A stretch of 64,000 nt of DNA from NCBI RefSeq assembly GCF_000308215.1, contig NZ_CAJE01000012.1:248001-312000 (forward strand), given 5' to 3'. Origin of the DNA: Methanomassiliicoccus luminyensis B10 (GTDB lineage Archaea; Thermoplasmatota; Thermoplasmata; Methanomassiliicoccales; Methanomassiliicoccaceae). The notes under the pieces are model-generated. The model was not told the DNA's origin. It worked only from the letters and a program-made list of their open reading frames with translations, and did not search any database. Position 1 is the stretch's first letter, and each line of letters starts with the position of its first letter. A program made the position numbers and the translations under genes. Positions 1 through 6,883 of this stretch are shown piece by piece.

Positions 1-1
1 G

Positions 2-73
2 TATGACGGGGACGATGACAAGAGGAAAGAGATCGACTGCGAGCTGAGCTACACCATCTCTGCGGTAGGCTGA
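2..73 (+). CDS. C-terminal end of an unidentified protein (5' truncated)
   Basis: Reading from base 2, 23 codons enter the window open and finish at TGA 71-73. The visible residues begin with an Asp/Lys/Arg-rich stretch and end in a short hydrophobic tail. It converges on the next gene with nine bases between the two stops, which fits a real gene end. Too little is present to name a family. Confidence 0.4.
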   Translation, partial: YDGDDDKRKEIDCELSYTISAVG

Positions 74-82
74 GCGCTCCTT

Positions 83-559
83 TCAATCCTTCTTGTCCAT
101 TCGGTCCGCGCGGTCGAGCACGGATTGAAGGAACTTGCTCATGGCCGCGACGGCGTTGTCCCTATTCTGCGGATAGGACTTCACCTTCCCGCGCACCGCG
201 ATGACGTCCTCGTGGTCGGCGAGCTTCAGCCTGCCCTGGTACGCTTCCTGCTTGTCCAGGCGAAGAAAGAAGAACGATTCTTCGTCGACCCTCTTCTCAA
301 GGGAGTCCAGCAGATCCTTGACATCTTCCTTGGGCAGTCCGCTGAAAAACGCCTTGATCCCCTTGGCGTCGGTGACCCTGGCCTCCAGTACGATGATGGG
401 GTTCCCGTGATACCCGACAGTACTGCTCTTTTTGATCTCCTCCGCGCCGGAAGCGAATTTGAGCGCCTGCTCCACCTTGGCCTCGTCCTCGGTGGCATGG
501 GCGAACGTCCTATAGGCCAGGCTGCCGATATCCATCGCGGGAAGATACGCTCGGGCCAT
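83..559 (-). CDS. RNA-binding domain protein (PF01877/COG1325 type)
   Basis: A 158-residue protein starting at ATG 557-559, whose first residues MARAYLP match the usual beginning of this archaeal family; the open frame continues upstream but looks unrelated. The middle holds the conserved pattern YHGNPI followed by an I/V-rich strand, then a charged helix and SFFFLRLDKQ, in which an aromatic strand precedes a Lys-Asp-Gln cluster. Family members are predicted RNA-binding proteins often discussed with the archaeal exosome; no exosome gene lies nearby, so the partner is unknown. It is probably a single-gene unit, convergent with the truncated gene to its left. Confidence 0.72.
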   Translation of the reverse strand: MARAYLPAMDIGSLAYRTFAHATEDEAKVEQALKFASGAEEIKKSSTVGYHGNPIIVLEARVTDAKGIKAFFSGLPKEDVKDLLDSLEKRVDEESFFFLRLDKQEAYQGRLKLADHEDVIAVRGKVKSYPQNRDNAVAAMSKFLQSVLDRADRMDKKD

Positions 560-923
560 AGTTATTGTTTTTCCCCTCGGTGTTCCCGAAGGCCATGTGC
601 CCTCTACGAATATCGTGCTGCCCGGACGGCAGGGCTCGGAGGATGCAAGCTGCCCCCTCCGGAGAAGAGCGATCTGTTCCATCCAGTCGGTTCGAGGCCG
701 GCCCTTGATGGCCCCGAGGAGGTCCGTTCGTGCGTTCGATATTCGGCCTTTACGGTCGCAAATTCCGCGCCCTATCCCCGAACGCGCGCTTCAAATGGGG
801 GCATGGCCGAGCTCGGTTTTTCGATTTCCCCAAAACATCTGGTGCGACCGCCGCTCGCTGGCAAAAATTAAAGAACAGAAAGCGGCTTGATGAACGATCC
901 GCCCCTGCGAGGGGGGCCGACGC
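560..923. other. Intergenic region upstream of iorA
   Basis: These 364 bases separate the divergent RNA-binding protein gene and iorA. Open frames on both strands are short and have no recognisable family. An AT-rich stretch near 863-876 (aaaaattaaagaac) is a possible TATA element for iorA. No tRNA, repeat or other gene was recognised. Confidence 0.4.
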
Positions 924-2756
924 GTGCGGAAGGTGGACCGGTTGGATAAATTATTGGCGGAAGGCGGAAGGCTCCTGTTACTGGGCAACGAAGCGATAGC
1001 AAGAGGCCTCATCGAGGCCGGGGCAGGCCTGGCGGCCACGTACCCCGGGACGCCGTCCTCCGAGGTCGGGGGCGTCCTCGACGACATCGCCAAGGACGCC
1101 GGCATGTACTTCGAGTACTCCGTGAACGAGAAGGTGGCCATGGAGGTCGCCGGGGCCGCCGCCGTGTCGGGGGTGAGGTCCTTTGTCTTCATGAAGCACG
1201 TCGGGCTGAACGTCGCCTCCGATGCCTTCATGTCCCTCTCCTACACCGGAGTGCGCGCTGGCATGGTGGTGATGACCGCCGACGATCCGTCCTGCCACTC
1301 CTCCCAGAACGAGCAGGACAACCGCTTCTACGCCAAGCTCGGCCTGGTGCCCATGCTGGAGCCGTCCACTCCCGCGGAGTGCAAGGACATGGTGATGGAG
1401 GCGTTCCGCGTCTCCGAGGCCCTGGGCACCCCGGTGCTGCTCAGAACGACCACCCGCGTGAACCACGCCCGGGGGGCCGTCGAGTTGGGGACCCCCGCCC
1501 TCGGCAAGAGGAAGAGCGTGTTCGAGAAGGACCCCCGGCGGTTCGTGACGGTGCCCGCCAACGCCCGCCTGGGCCGCGTGGAGCAGCTGAAGCGCATGGA
1601 AAAGGCGCTGGAGATGGCGGAAGCGTCGCCGCTCAACTTCGTGGACGGCAGCTCCGACATCGGGGTCATCGCCAGCGGCGTCGCCTACACCTACGCCAGG
1701 GAATGGCTCGACGGCGTGGCCGTGCTCAAGCTGGGATTCTCCTATCCGGTGCCGGAAAGGATGGTGCTGGACTTCCTGCGCGGCAAGAAGACGGTCGTGG
1801 TCCTGGAAGAGCTAGAGCCCATCCTGGAGGATGAGGTGCGCAGGATCGCGCAGCAGTCTGGCATCAACGTGGAGATACTGGGCAAGAGGACCGGGCATCT
1901 GCCCCGCGCGTTCGAATACTCGCCTGATCTCATTCTCGCTCTGAGATCGGTCCTGCCGGTCCGGAAGGAGAAGGAGCCGCTGCCGATGCCGGCGCTCAAG
2001 GTCCCGTCCCGCCCGCCGGTGCTGTGCGCTGGCTGTCCCCACCGTGCCACCTTCTATGCGGCCAAGAAAGCCGTCGGAAGAGAGGGGGCGATCTACTCCA
2101 CCGACATAGGGTGCTATACTCTGGGGGTCCAGCCGCCGATGCGGACCGCCGACCTCACACTGTGCATGGGCTCGTCGGTCGGTGCGGCTAACGGGTTCTC
2201 CGAGGTCACGGACCAGAAGGTGGTCGGTTTCATCGGCGATTCGACGTTCTTCCATGGCGGCATACCGGGGCTGATCAATGCTGTGTACAACAAGCACAAG
2301 TTCCTGCTGGTCATACTCGACAACCGCACTACCGCCATGACCGGCCACCAGCCCAATCCGGGCACCGGGAGGGACTACGGGGGCATCGAGTCCCCGCCCC
2401 TTCCCATCGAGCCGCTGGTGCGGGCGTGCGGCATACAATACGTCAAGACGGTGGACCCGTACGACCTCCGGACCACCACCGAGGCGATGAAGGAAGCATT
2501 GGCGTTCGACGGCCCCTCGGTCGTCATCGCCGAGCGCGCCTGCCCCCTGGCCATGAAGAAGGGAGGAAAGCTCGCTCCCACCATATATGAAGTGGACCAG
2601 GAGAAGTGCGTGCACTGCTATACCTGCGTGGCCAAGTTCTCCTGCCCCGCCCTGAGCAAGGAGGGCGGCGACGTCAAGGTCGACGCGGCCTCCTGCATCG
2701 GGTGCGGCGGCTGTGCTCAGGTGTGCCCCAAGAACGCCATCGGGGTGGTACAATGA
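924..2756 (+). CDS. iorA: Indolepyruvate ferredoxin oxidoreductase, alpha subunit
   Basis: A 610-residue thiamine diphosphate and iron-sulfur subunit that, with IorB, interconverts aryl pyruvates and aryl-acetyl-CoA using ferredoxin. The N-terminal half is the pyrimidine-binding domain (TYPGTPSSEV near residue 38). LCAGCPHR lies near residue 366, and the thiamine diphosphate motif GDSTFFHGG followed by ILDN lies near 435-465. The C-terminus carries two ferredoxin-like clusters, CVHCYTC and CIGCGGCAQVCP. GTG 924 is chosen because a GAGGGGGG Shine-Dalgarno tract lies 8-15 bases upstream. Its stop overlaps the iorB start (ATGA). In methanogens the enzyme serves aromatic amino acid synthesis or degradation; which one applies here cannot be told. 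Confidence 0.95.
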   Translation: MRKVDRLDKLLAEGGRLLLLGNEAIARGLIEAGAGLAATYPGTPSSEVGGVLDDIAKDAGMYFEYSVNEKVAMEVAGAAAVSGVRSFVFMKHVGLNVASDAFMSLSYTGVRAGMVVMTADDPSCHSSQNEQDNRFYAKLGLVPMLEPSTPAECKDMVMEAFRVSEALGTPVLLRTTTRVNHARGAVELGTPALGKRKSVFEKDPRRFVTVPANARLGRVEQLKRMEKALEMAEASPLNFVDGSSDIGVIASGVAYTYAREWLDGVAVLKLGFSYPVPERMVLDFLRGKKTVVVLEELEPILEDEVRRIAQQSGINVEILGKRTGHLPRAFEYSPDLILALRSVLPVRKEKEPLPMPALKVPSRPPVLCAGCPHRATFYAAKKAVGREGAIYSTDIGCYTLGVQPPMRTADLTLCMGSSVGAANGFSEVTDQKVVGFIGDSTFFHGGIPGLINAVYNKHKFLLVILDNRTTAMTGHQPNPGTGRDYGGIESPPLPIEPLVRACGIQYVKTVDPYDLRTTTEAMKEALAFDGPSVVIAERACPLAMKKGGKLAPTIYEVDQEKCVHCYTCVAKFSCPALSKEGGDVKVDAASCIGCGGCAQVCPKNAIGVVQ

Positions 2757-3355
2757 AGTACAACGTGCAGCTGGTGGGCGTGGGCGGTCAGGGCGTGCTC
2801 TTGGCGTCCGCCGTCCTGGGGGGCGCGGCAGTGGCCGAGGGCCTCGAGGTGGCGATGTCGGAGGTGCACGGCATGGCCCAGCGCGGCGGCAGCGTCCTCT
2901 GCTCGGTGCGCATGGGGCAAGGGGTCATCAGCCCCCTGATACCCGCGGGCGGGGCGGATCTGCTGCTGGGGTTCGAGCCAGCGGAAACGTACCGGCACCT
3001 CGGCACCGTGAACAGGGACAGCTGCATAATCACCAACGTTACCCCGGTCGTGCCGATCAGCGCTTCCATCGGGCAGGACGCCTACCCGCCGGTGGACGAG
3101 ATCATCGCGGCCATGCGGTCCGTCAGCGGTAACGTGATATCCATCGACGCTACCGCCAAGGCGATCGAGGCGGGCAAGGCCATCGCCGCCAACTCCGTGC
3201 TCATCGGCGCGATGTCCGCGGTTAAGGGCTTCCCGCTGTCCCCGGAGAGGATGCTCGATTCCCTGCTGCAGCTCGTGCCTGCCAAGGCCAGGGATATAAA
3301 TGTAAGAGCGTTCGAGATGGGCTTCGACGAGGTCACAAGGTCCGCGAAGAGCTAG
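2753..3355 (+). CDS. iorB: Indolepyruvate ferredoxin oxidoreductase, beta subunit
   Basis: A 200-residue gamma-type subunit of 2-oxoacid:ferredoxin oxidoreductases. The N-terminus GVGGQGVLLAS is the family hallmark, followed by SEVHGMAQRGG, which in this family lies near the coenzyme A/thiamine site. ATG 2753 overlaps the iorA stop by four bases, so translation is probably coupled and the two products are made together. The gene ends in TAG, an uncommon stop in this window. Length is normal for IorB. Confidence 0.95.
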   Translation: MKYNVQLVGVGGQGVLLASAVLGGAAVAEGLEVAMSEVHGMAQRGGSVLCSVRMGQGVISPLIPAGGADLLLGFEPAETYRHLGTVNRDSCIITNVTPVVPISASIGQDAYPPVDEIIAAMRSVSGNVISIDATAKAIEAGKAIAANSVLIGAMSAVKGFPLSPERMLDSLLQLVPAKARDINVRAFEMGFDEVTRSAKS

Positions 3356-3399
3356 GGCACCTATATTTGCCGCATGTCATATATGGACGGAGATCCCGC

Positions 3400-4053
3400 G
3401 TGAGATTCACTGTCTGGGGAGCCTTAGCGGTATGCCTCTTGCTATCGGCATCGAATATGGCCGGTGGCGCTGCCGCGGATTGGGACGGCGATGCGGACAT
3501 AGGCCCGACGAGCGTCACTGGGGGCAAGTTCCAGTGCACCGTGGACCTCACCAATGGCGGGACGGCGGACCTTCACGTGACGGAGGTCGTATACTCTATC
3601 GTCTGGCCGTTCGATCCGATAATGGAGGGGCAGAACCGGTGGATCGAGAAGGTGACGATATTCCAGGGCGAGCAGGTCATCACCCCGGGGGGATCTCATC
3701 TCTTCGTCGGACAGGTCAGCGCAGATGGCAGTGGCGGTTTCAGGTCCGAGGTCTTGGTGACCGCATATGCCGAGGGGGAGCCCCCTTCGGTCCGCGTTTT
3801 CACAGGGGATATCGCCATGGCAGAGTCGGCCCCCGCGGACCCTGTGCCTCTGATGGCTGGCATTCTGGTAGCGTCGCTTGCGTTCATGGGGATGATAATT
3901 TACTACTATGTCAAGAACGACATACCTCTTCATATGCCATTATTGTGGGCTCGGCCTCATGCCAGGATAAAGGTTGTCAGGAACTGCCCGTCCTGCGAGA
4001 GGGAGATACCCAATGACTCGAAGCTGTGTCCATACTGCGGCCGGAAGTTGTGA
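3400..4053 (+). CDS. Membrane-anchored secreted-domain protein with C-terminal zinc ribbon
   Basis: A 217-residue protein of unknown function. GTG 3400 is chosen because GGAG lies 7-8 bases upstream and the predicted protein then opens with a signal-peptide-like segment (residues 1-25, Leu/Ala-rich after RFTVWG). Residues about 30-140 are beta-rich and probably extracellular. A transmembrane segment spans about 150-175. The last 25 residues form a cytoplasmic zinc ribbon with CPSC and CPYC pairs. The arrangement suggests a sensor-like or scaffold role, which is inference only. A TATA-like ctatattt lies at 3361-3368. Confidence 0.7.
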   Translation: MRFTVWGALAVCLLLSASNMAGGAAADWDGDADIGPTSVTGGKFQCTVDLTNGGTADLHVTEVVYSIVWPFDPIMEGQNRWIEKVTIFQGEQVITPGGSHLFVGQVSADGSGGFRSEVLVTAYAEGEPPSVRVFTGDIAMAESAPADPVPLMAGILVASLAFMGMIIYYYVKNDIPLHMPLLWARPHARIKVVRNCPSCEREIPNDSKLCPYCGRKL

Positions 4054-4067
4054 ACGATGCGATCTGG

Positions 4068-4571
4068 TCAGCGGACCGTCGCCACCAGCTGCTTCCCGTA
4101 CTCCACGATGACCCTCTGGTATCCTCGCAGCTCATCGTCCAGCAGGATATCGCCGGTGTCGACCCTCAGCGTCCTGGTCTCCCTCATCTTCAGCGGAGTA
4201 GCCAGCACCACCACGTTCTTCACCCCCGCCTTCCAGATGACCTCGGGGGAGATCTGCTGGTTCCCGCGTCCGAAGATGAAGCCCTGCTGCCCGATGGGTG
4301 TCACCACGATTCGCGCGTCGGGGTAGGAATCCAAAAGCGCCAGCAAGGCGGCCTCGTCGGCGTCCTTGGCCACCTGCTTCCAGTCGTACACCGCGTCCAC
4401 GCCCAACAATGTCTTGTCGATGCCCAGCTTCCGCCCCACCGCCTCCATGGTGGTCCCGGGCCCAAGGATGTACAGCACGCTGGCCTGCATCTCCCCCACG
4501 AAGTACTCTGCCAGGGCGTCCTTCATCTCGTCCTCGGTGCCCCCGCCCCAGGCGACCTTGAACGGCTGCAT
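4068..4571 (-). CDS. ATP-NAD kinase-like protein (COG3199/AcoX), C-terminal part of a frameshifted gene
   Basis: A 167-residue frame that starts at ATG 4571-4569 in the overlap TGATG with the upstream half. It carries the C-terminal part of the COG3199 ATP-NAD kinase-like family: a lid/oligomer domain with GPGTTMEAVGRKLG, a VVTPIGQQGFIFGRGNQ motif typical of the family, and a final beta-rich segment. Homologues are normally one chain of about 370 residues, so this is best read as the second half of a broken gene. Because the second ATG is exactly coupled to the first stop, separate translation of two subunits cannot be excluded. Confidence 0.7.
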   Translation of the reverse strand: MQPFKVAWGGGTEDEMKDALAEYFVGEMQASVLYILGPGTTMEAVGRKLGIDKTLLGVDAVYDWKQVAKDADEAALLALLDSYPDARIVVTPIGQQGFIFGRGNQQISPEVIWKAGVKNVVVLATPLKMRETRTLRVDTGDILLDDELRGYQRVIVEYGKQLVATVR

Positions 4572-5167
4572 CAGGGCCGGCTCCTCGGGGGCAGCATGTA
4601 TCCGTACAGGGACGAGGAGATGCGCCCCCCGCGGAACTGCTCCTCGTCGATGTCCATGACCTCGGTGCGGCGGGAGGGAAGGTCCTCTATTCTCCACCGC
4701 CTGAGCAGCGCCCCGGCGTCGCGGGGGGTGTTGGCGAACACCCCGGACTGCATCTTGACGCCGGAGGGTATGCCGATGACCGGGACGCTCTCCCCAACGG
4801 CGTCCATGACGTCCCTGGCGGTGCCGTCGCCGCCGGTGAACACCAGGATGTCGATGCCCGCCTCCAGCAGCGCCCGGCACGCCTCGCGGGTGTCGGCGTC
4901 ATACGTCTCGGGGCCGGGGCGGCATACCACCAGTGGGTCGGCGCCGAACGTCCTGAGGACATCCTCGCCCATGGCCCCGCCGGCGGTGAGGAACTCGTAC
5001 CCCTCGAGGTCGCCGGCCGCCCGCAGTGCTTCGGCGGTCCGCTCCTGCGAGATCGGAGAGGCGCCCCTGCGCCTCGCTTCGTCCAAGGTCGCGGGGGAGT
5101 CCGTTCCTTTCAGGCCCACCGCTCCGCCCATGCCGGCGATGGGGTTGATGACCAGACCGACGCGCAC
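4571..5167 (-). CDS. ATP-NAD kinase-like protein (COG3199/AcoX), N-terminal part of a frameshifted gene
   Basis: The nucleotide-binding half of the same gene. It has VGLVINPIAGMGG at the start and the kinase motif FTGGDGTARDV in the middle; the GGDGT motif is the signature of the diacylglycerol/NAD kinase fold. The frame ends soon after a run of five C residues (complement of 4587-4591). One additional C would restore the frame into the downstream half. GTG 5167 is preferred because a TATA-like gatatatca lies about 25 bases upstream (5191-5199), suggesting a leaderless transcript; ATG 5200 is the alternative. The physiological substrate is not known. Confidence 0.72.
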   Translation of the reverse strand: MRVGLVINPIAGMGGAVGLKGTDSPATLDEARRRGASPISQERTAEALRAAGDLEGYEFLTAGGAMGEDVLRTFGADPLVVCRPGPETYDADTREACRALLEAGIDILVFTGGDGTARDVMDAVGESVPVIGIPSGVKMQSGVFANTPRDAGALLRRWRIEDLPSRRTEVMDIDEEQFRGGRISSSLYGYMLPPRSRP

Positions 5168-5280
5168 GGGACCATGATTGGCAGCGGAATGATATATCAT
5201 TGCCGAGAACAGGACTGATAGAATATGGAGGGGGCGGGAGGGTCATCCTCCGCGCCCTTTCCTGAGATGTTTTGGAGAGC

Positions 5281-6072
5281 TTATCTTGACATCAGCTCGG
5301 GGGTCATGGCCTCGGCGAAAGGCATCGCAGAGGTCGGAGCGTCCGCATTGATCAGCTCGGCCACGGGGGCAACCGCGGGGCGGGGCATGACCTCGGCACG
5401 GCACTCCGCGCCGTGAAGGGCCTCGGCCATCTCGTCCTTGAACTGGGACATGATGTCCGTGGTGATCTGGGAGGACACCGAGTCGATGATCTTGTTTATG
5501 GACATGTCCATGATGGAGAAGCTCTCGGTCATGGTGTAGTCCCCGGCGATCTGCAGGAGCTTGTCGTTATCCAGGACGACAGTGGTACCGGCGACGCTTT
5601 TCAGCTTCCCGATGCCGGCCCTGGCGGCATCCTGCCTGCAAGCCTCGTAAGAGAACGGGTTGATGGCGATGGCGAACGTCACCGCGTTAAGCCCCTTGGC
5701 GACCTCTGCCACCACAGGAGCGGACCCGGTGCCGGTGCCGCCGCCCATTCCGGCGACGATGAAGACGATGTCGCTGCCGTCGAGGACCCTCTCAAGGGCA
5801 GCCCTGGCATTCTTCGCGCAGCGCTCCCCGACCTCAGGATACCCGCCGGCGCCCACGCCGTGGGTGACGTCCTTGCCGATGAGGACCTTCTTGTGCGCGT
5901 CAACCTTCTCGAGCTTGCTCTCGTCGGTGTTCACCGCGATGGTCTCGACGTTCTTGTTGGCCCAGTAGATGCTGTGCACGACGTTGTTGCCAGCGCCGCC
6001 GCACCCCACCACGGTTATCCTGGGCTCCATAGGCACCTTGTTCAGGTTCGTAACGTTCTTCTCGCTCTCCAT
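5281..6072 (-). CDS. ftsZ: FtsZ-family protein lacking the T7 loop and C-terminal domain
   Basis: A 263-residue tubulin/FtsZ GTPase domain. It has VVGCGGAGNN at about residues 21-30, NTDE near 50, and the phosphate-binding signature GGGTGTG near 107. The protein then follows FtsZ through the long central helix (SIMDMSINKIIDSV) but stops resembling it where the T7 loop, with its NxDFxD catalytic motif, should be; that place reads ITTDIMSQFKDEM. A proline/alanine-rich tail follows. Canonical FtsZ is about 100 residues longer. ATG 6072 is supported by GAGAGGGG a few bases upstream. It lies downstream of a ribbon-helix-helix gene on the same strand. GTP binding is likely; normal self-activated hydrolysis is doubtful. 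Confidence 0.88.
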   Translation of the reverse strand: MESEKNVTNLNKVPMEPRITVVGCGGAGNNVVHSIYWANKNVETIAVNTDESKLEKVDAHKKVLIGKDVTHGVGAGGYPEVGERCAKNARAALERVLDGSDIVFIVAGMGGGTGTGSAPVVAEVAKGLNAVTFAIAINPFSYEACRQDAARAGIGKLKSVAGTTVVLDNDKLLQIAGDYTMTESFSIMDMSINKIIDSVSSQITTDIMSQFKDEMAEALHGAECRAEVMPRPAVAPVAELINADAPTSAMPFAEAMTPELMSR

Positions 6073-6188
6073 TTGTATCGTCCCCTCTCCATATCGACCT
6101 GTGCAGCAGGCGAGCTGACCGGTGTGGATAAAACCGTGCATCCCATCCCTTCTGCCAGACTTGCCCATCTAGCTGAGCTTTATCCCCG

Positions 6189-6563
6189 TTACATCTGCAC
6201 CTGGCTCTGGAAGGCTTCCACTTTCGCTTTCTTGATGGCCTCCAGGGTCTGCTTGGTGTCGATGTACTTCTCCCTTACGCACTCCACGACCGCTTCCTCG
6301 GCGGAATTGTATATTCCTGCCCGTACCGAGCTGACGATAGTGTCGTGCGCCATCCGGGGGATCTCCACGGTGATCACGTTGTCCTTTGCTACCGGAGCGA
6401 CGCTGACCTCCTGGGACCCTCCCTCGAGATTCTCTATGAACGAGCGGAAAGCGATCCTCGCGAAGTGGGAGCGGTTGGAGTACTCCGGGTGTCTCTCGAT
6501 GAACTCATCGAGGAGCACCAGGTCCTCGGCTTCCAATCTCAGTGAGATCCTTTCTCCGTCCAT
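6189..6563 (-). CDS. Ribbon-helix-helix transcription regulator, probable tandem RHH domains (CdrS-like context)
   Basis: A 124-residue protein. Residues 1-45 match a ribbon-helix-helix domain: a basic/polar beta strand (RISLRLEAED) followed by two helices containing EYSNRSHFAR. A second similar unit appears near residues 66-100 (NVITVEIPR followed by helices with GIYNSAEEAVVE). RHH proteins bind short direct or inverted repeats as dimers. The gene sits 116 bases upstream of the FtsZ-family gene on the same strand, which recalls the haloarchaeal CdrS-ftsZ2 arrangement. Its own promoter carries a tandem 10-base repeat, suggesting autoregulation. The link to cell division is inference from context. 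Confidence 0.8.
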   Translation of the reverse strand: MDGERISLRLEAEDLVLLDEFIERHPEYSNRSHFARIAFRSFIENLEGGSQEVSVAPVAKDNVITVEIPRMAHDTIVSSVRAGIYNSAEEAVVECVREKYIDTKQTLEAIKKAKVEAFQSQVQM

Positions 6564-6883
6564 TCGTAGCTCTCCTGCTTGCTCAGGTCTAAACTACCTA
6601 ATAGTATGCCTCGTATTTAAAAATATGTCAAAATATGTCAGTCGTATTATTTTGTCATATCGATGCAGATACTTAGATTTTTTTCTAGCCAGAGAGCCCG
6701 TTTTGGGTATATACGGCTTTGCCCGGGGTGTCCGAAAGTGCCTCCTCCCGCGCGATATGACATACCTGTTCGCACTCGGGCGGCCCGGCGCCCCGCAGGC
6801 ATTGCAAGGGAATCTAGCACCAAAAAGGGCCATCAAATATCCTATTAATACAAGTTGCATATACCTGGCCAAAAGGTGCGCCG
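6564..6883. other. Divergent intergenic region between the RHH gene and leuS
   Basis: These 320 AT-rich bases hold the RHH-gene promoter on the left. On the right, near leuS, TATA-like sequences occur at 6835-6850 (aaatatcctattaata) and around 6856-6866 (gcatatacc). An inverted TGACAT half-site occurs at 6758-6763. No gene was recognised. Confidence 0.45.
6613..6657 (-). promoter_or_regulatory. Promoter of the RHH gene with tandem TGACATATTT repeats
   Basis: On the minus strand two perfect tandem copies of TGACATATTT (plus-strand 6621-6640, period 10) lie directly upstream of and touching a TATA-like tttttaaata. A further TGACA occurs 17 bases upstream, at 6653-6657. The spacing of one helical turn and the overlap with the BRE/TATA region are what an RHH repressor site would look like. 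Confidence 0.55.

Noticed and set aside
125-871. A 248-codon open frame on the plus strand over the RNA-binding protein gene
   Set aside because: It is antisense to a recognisable gene and has no family features; long shadow frames are common at this GC content.
1812-2753. A 313-codon minus-strand frame inside iorA
   Set aside because: Entirely antisense to a well-identified gene, with a His/Gly/Arg-rich composition typical of shadow frames.
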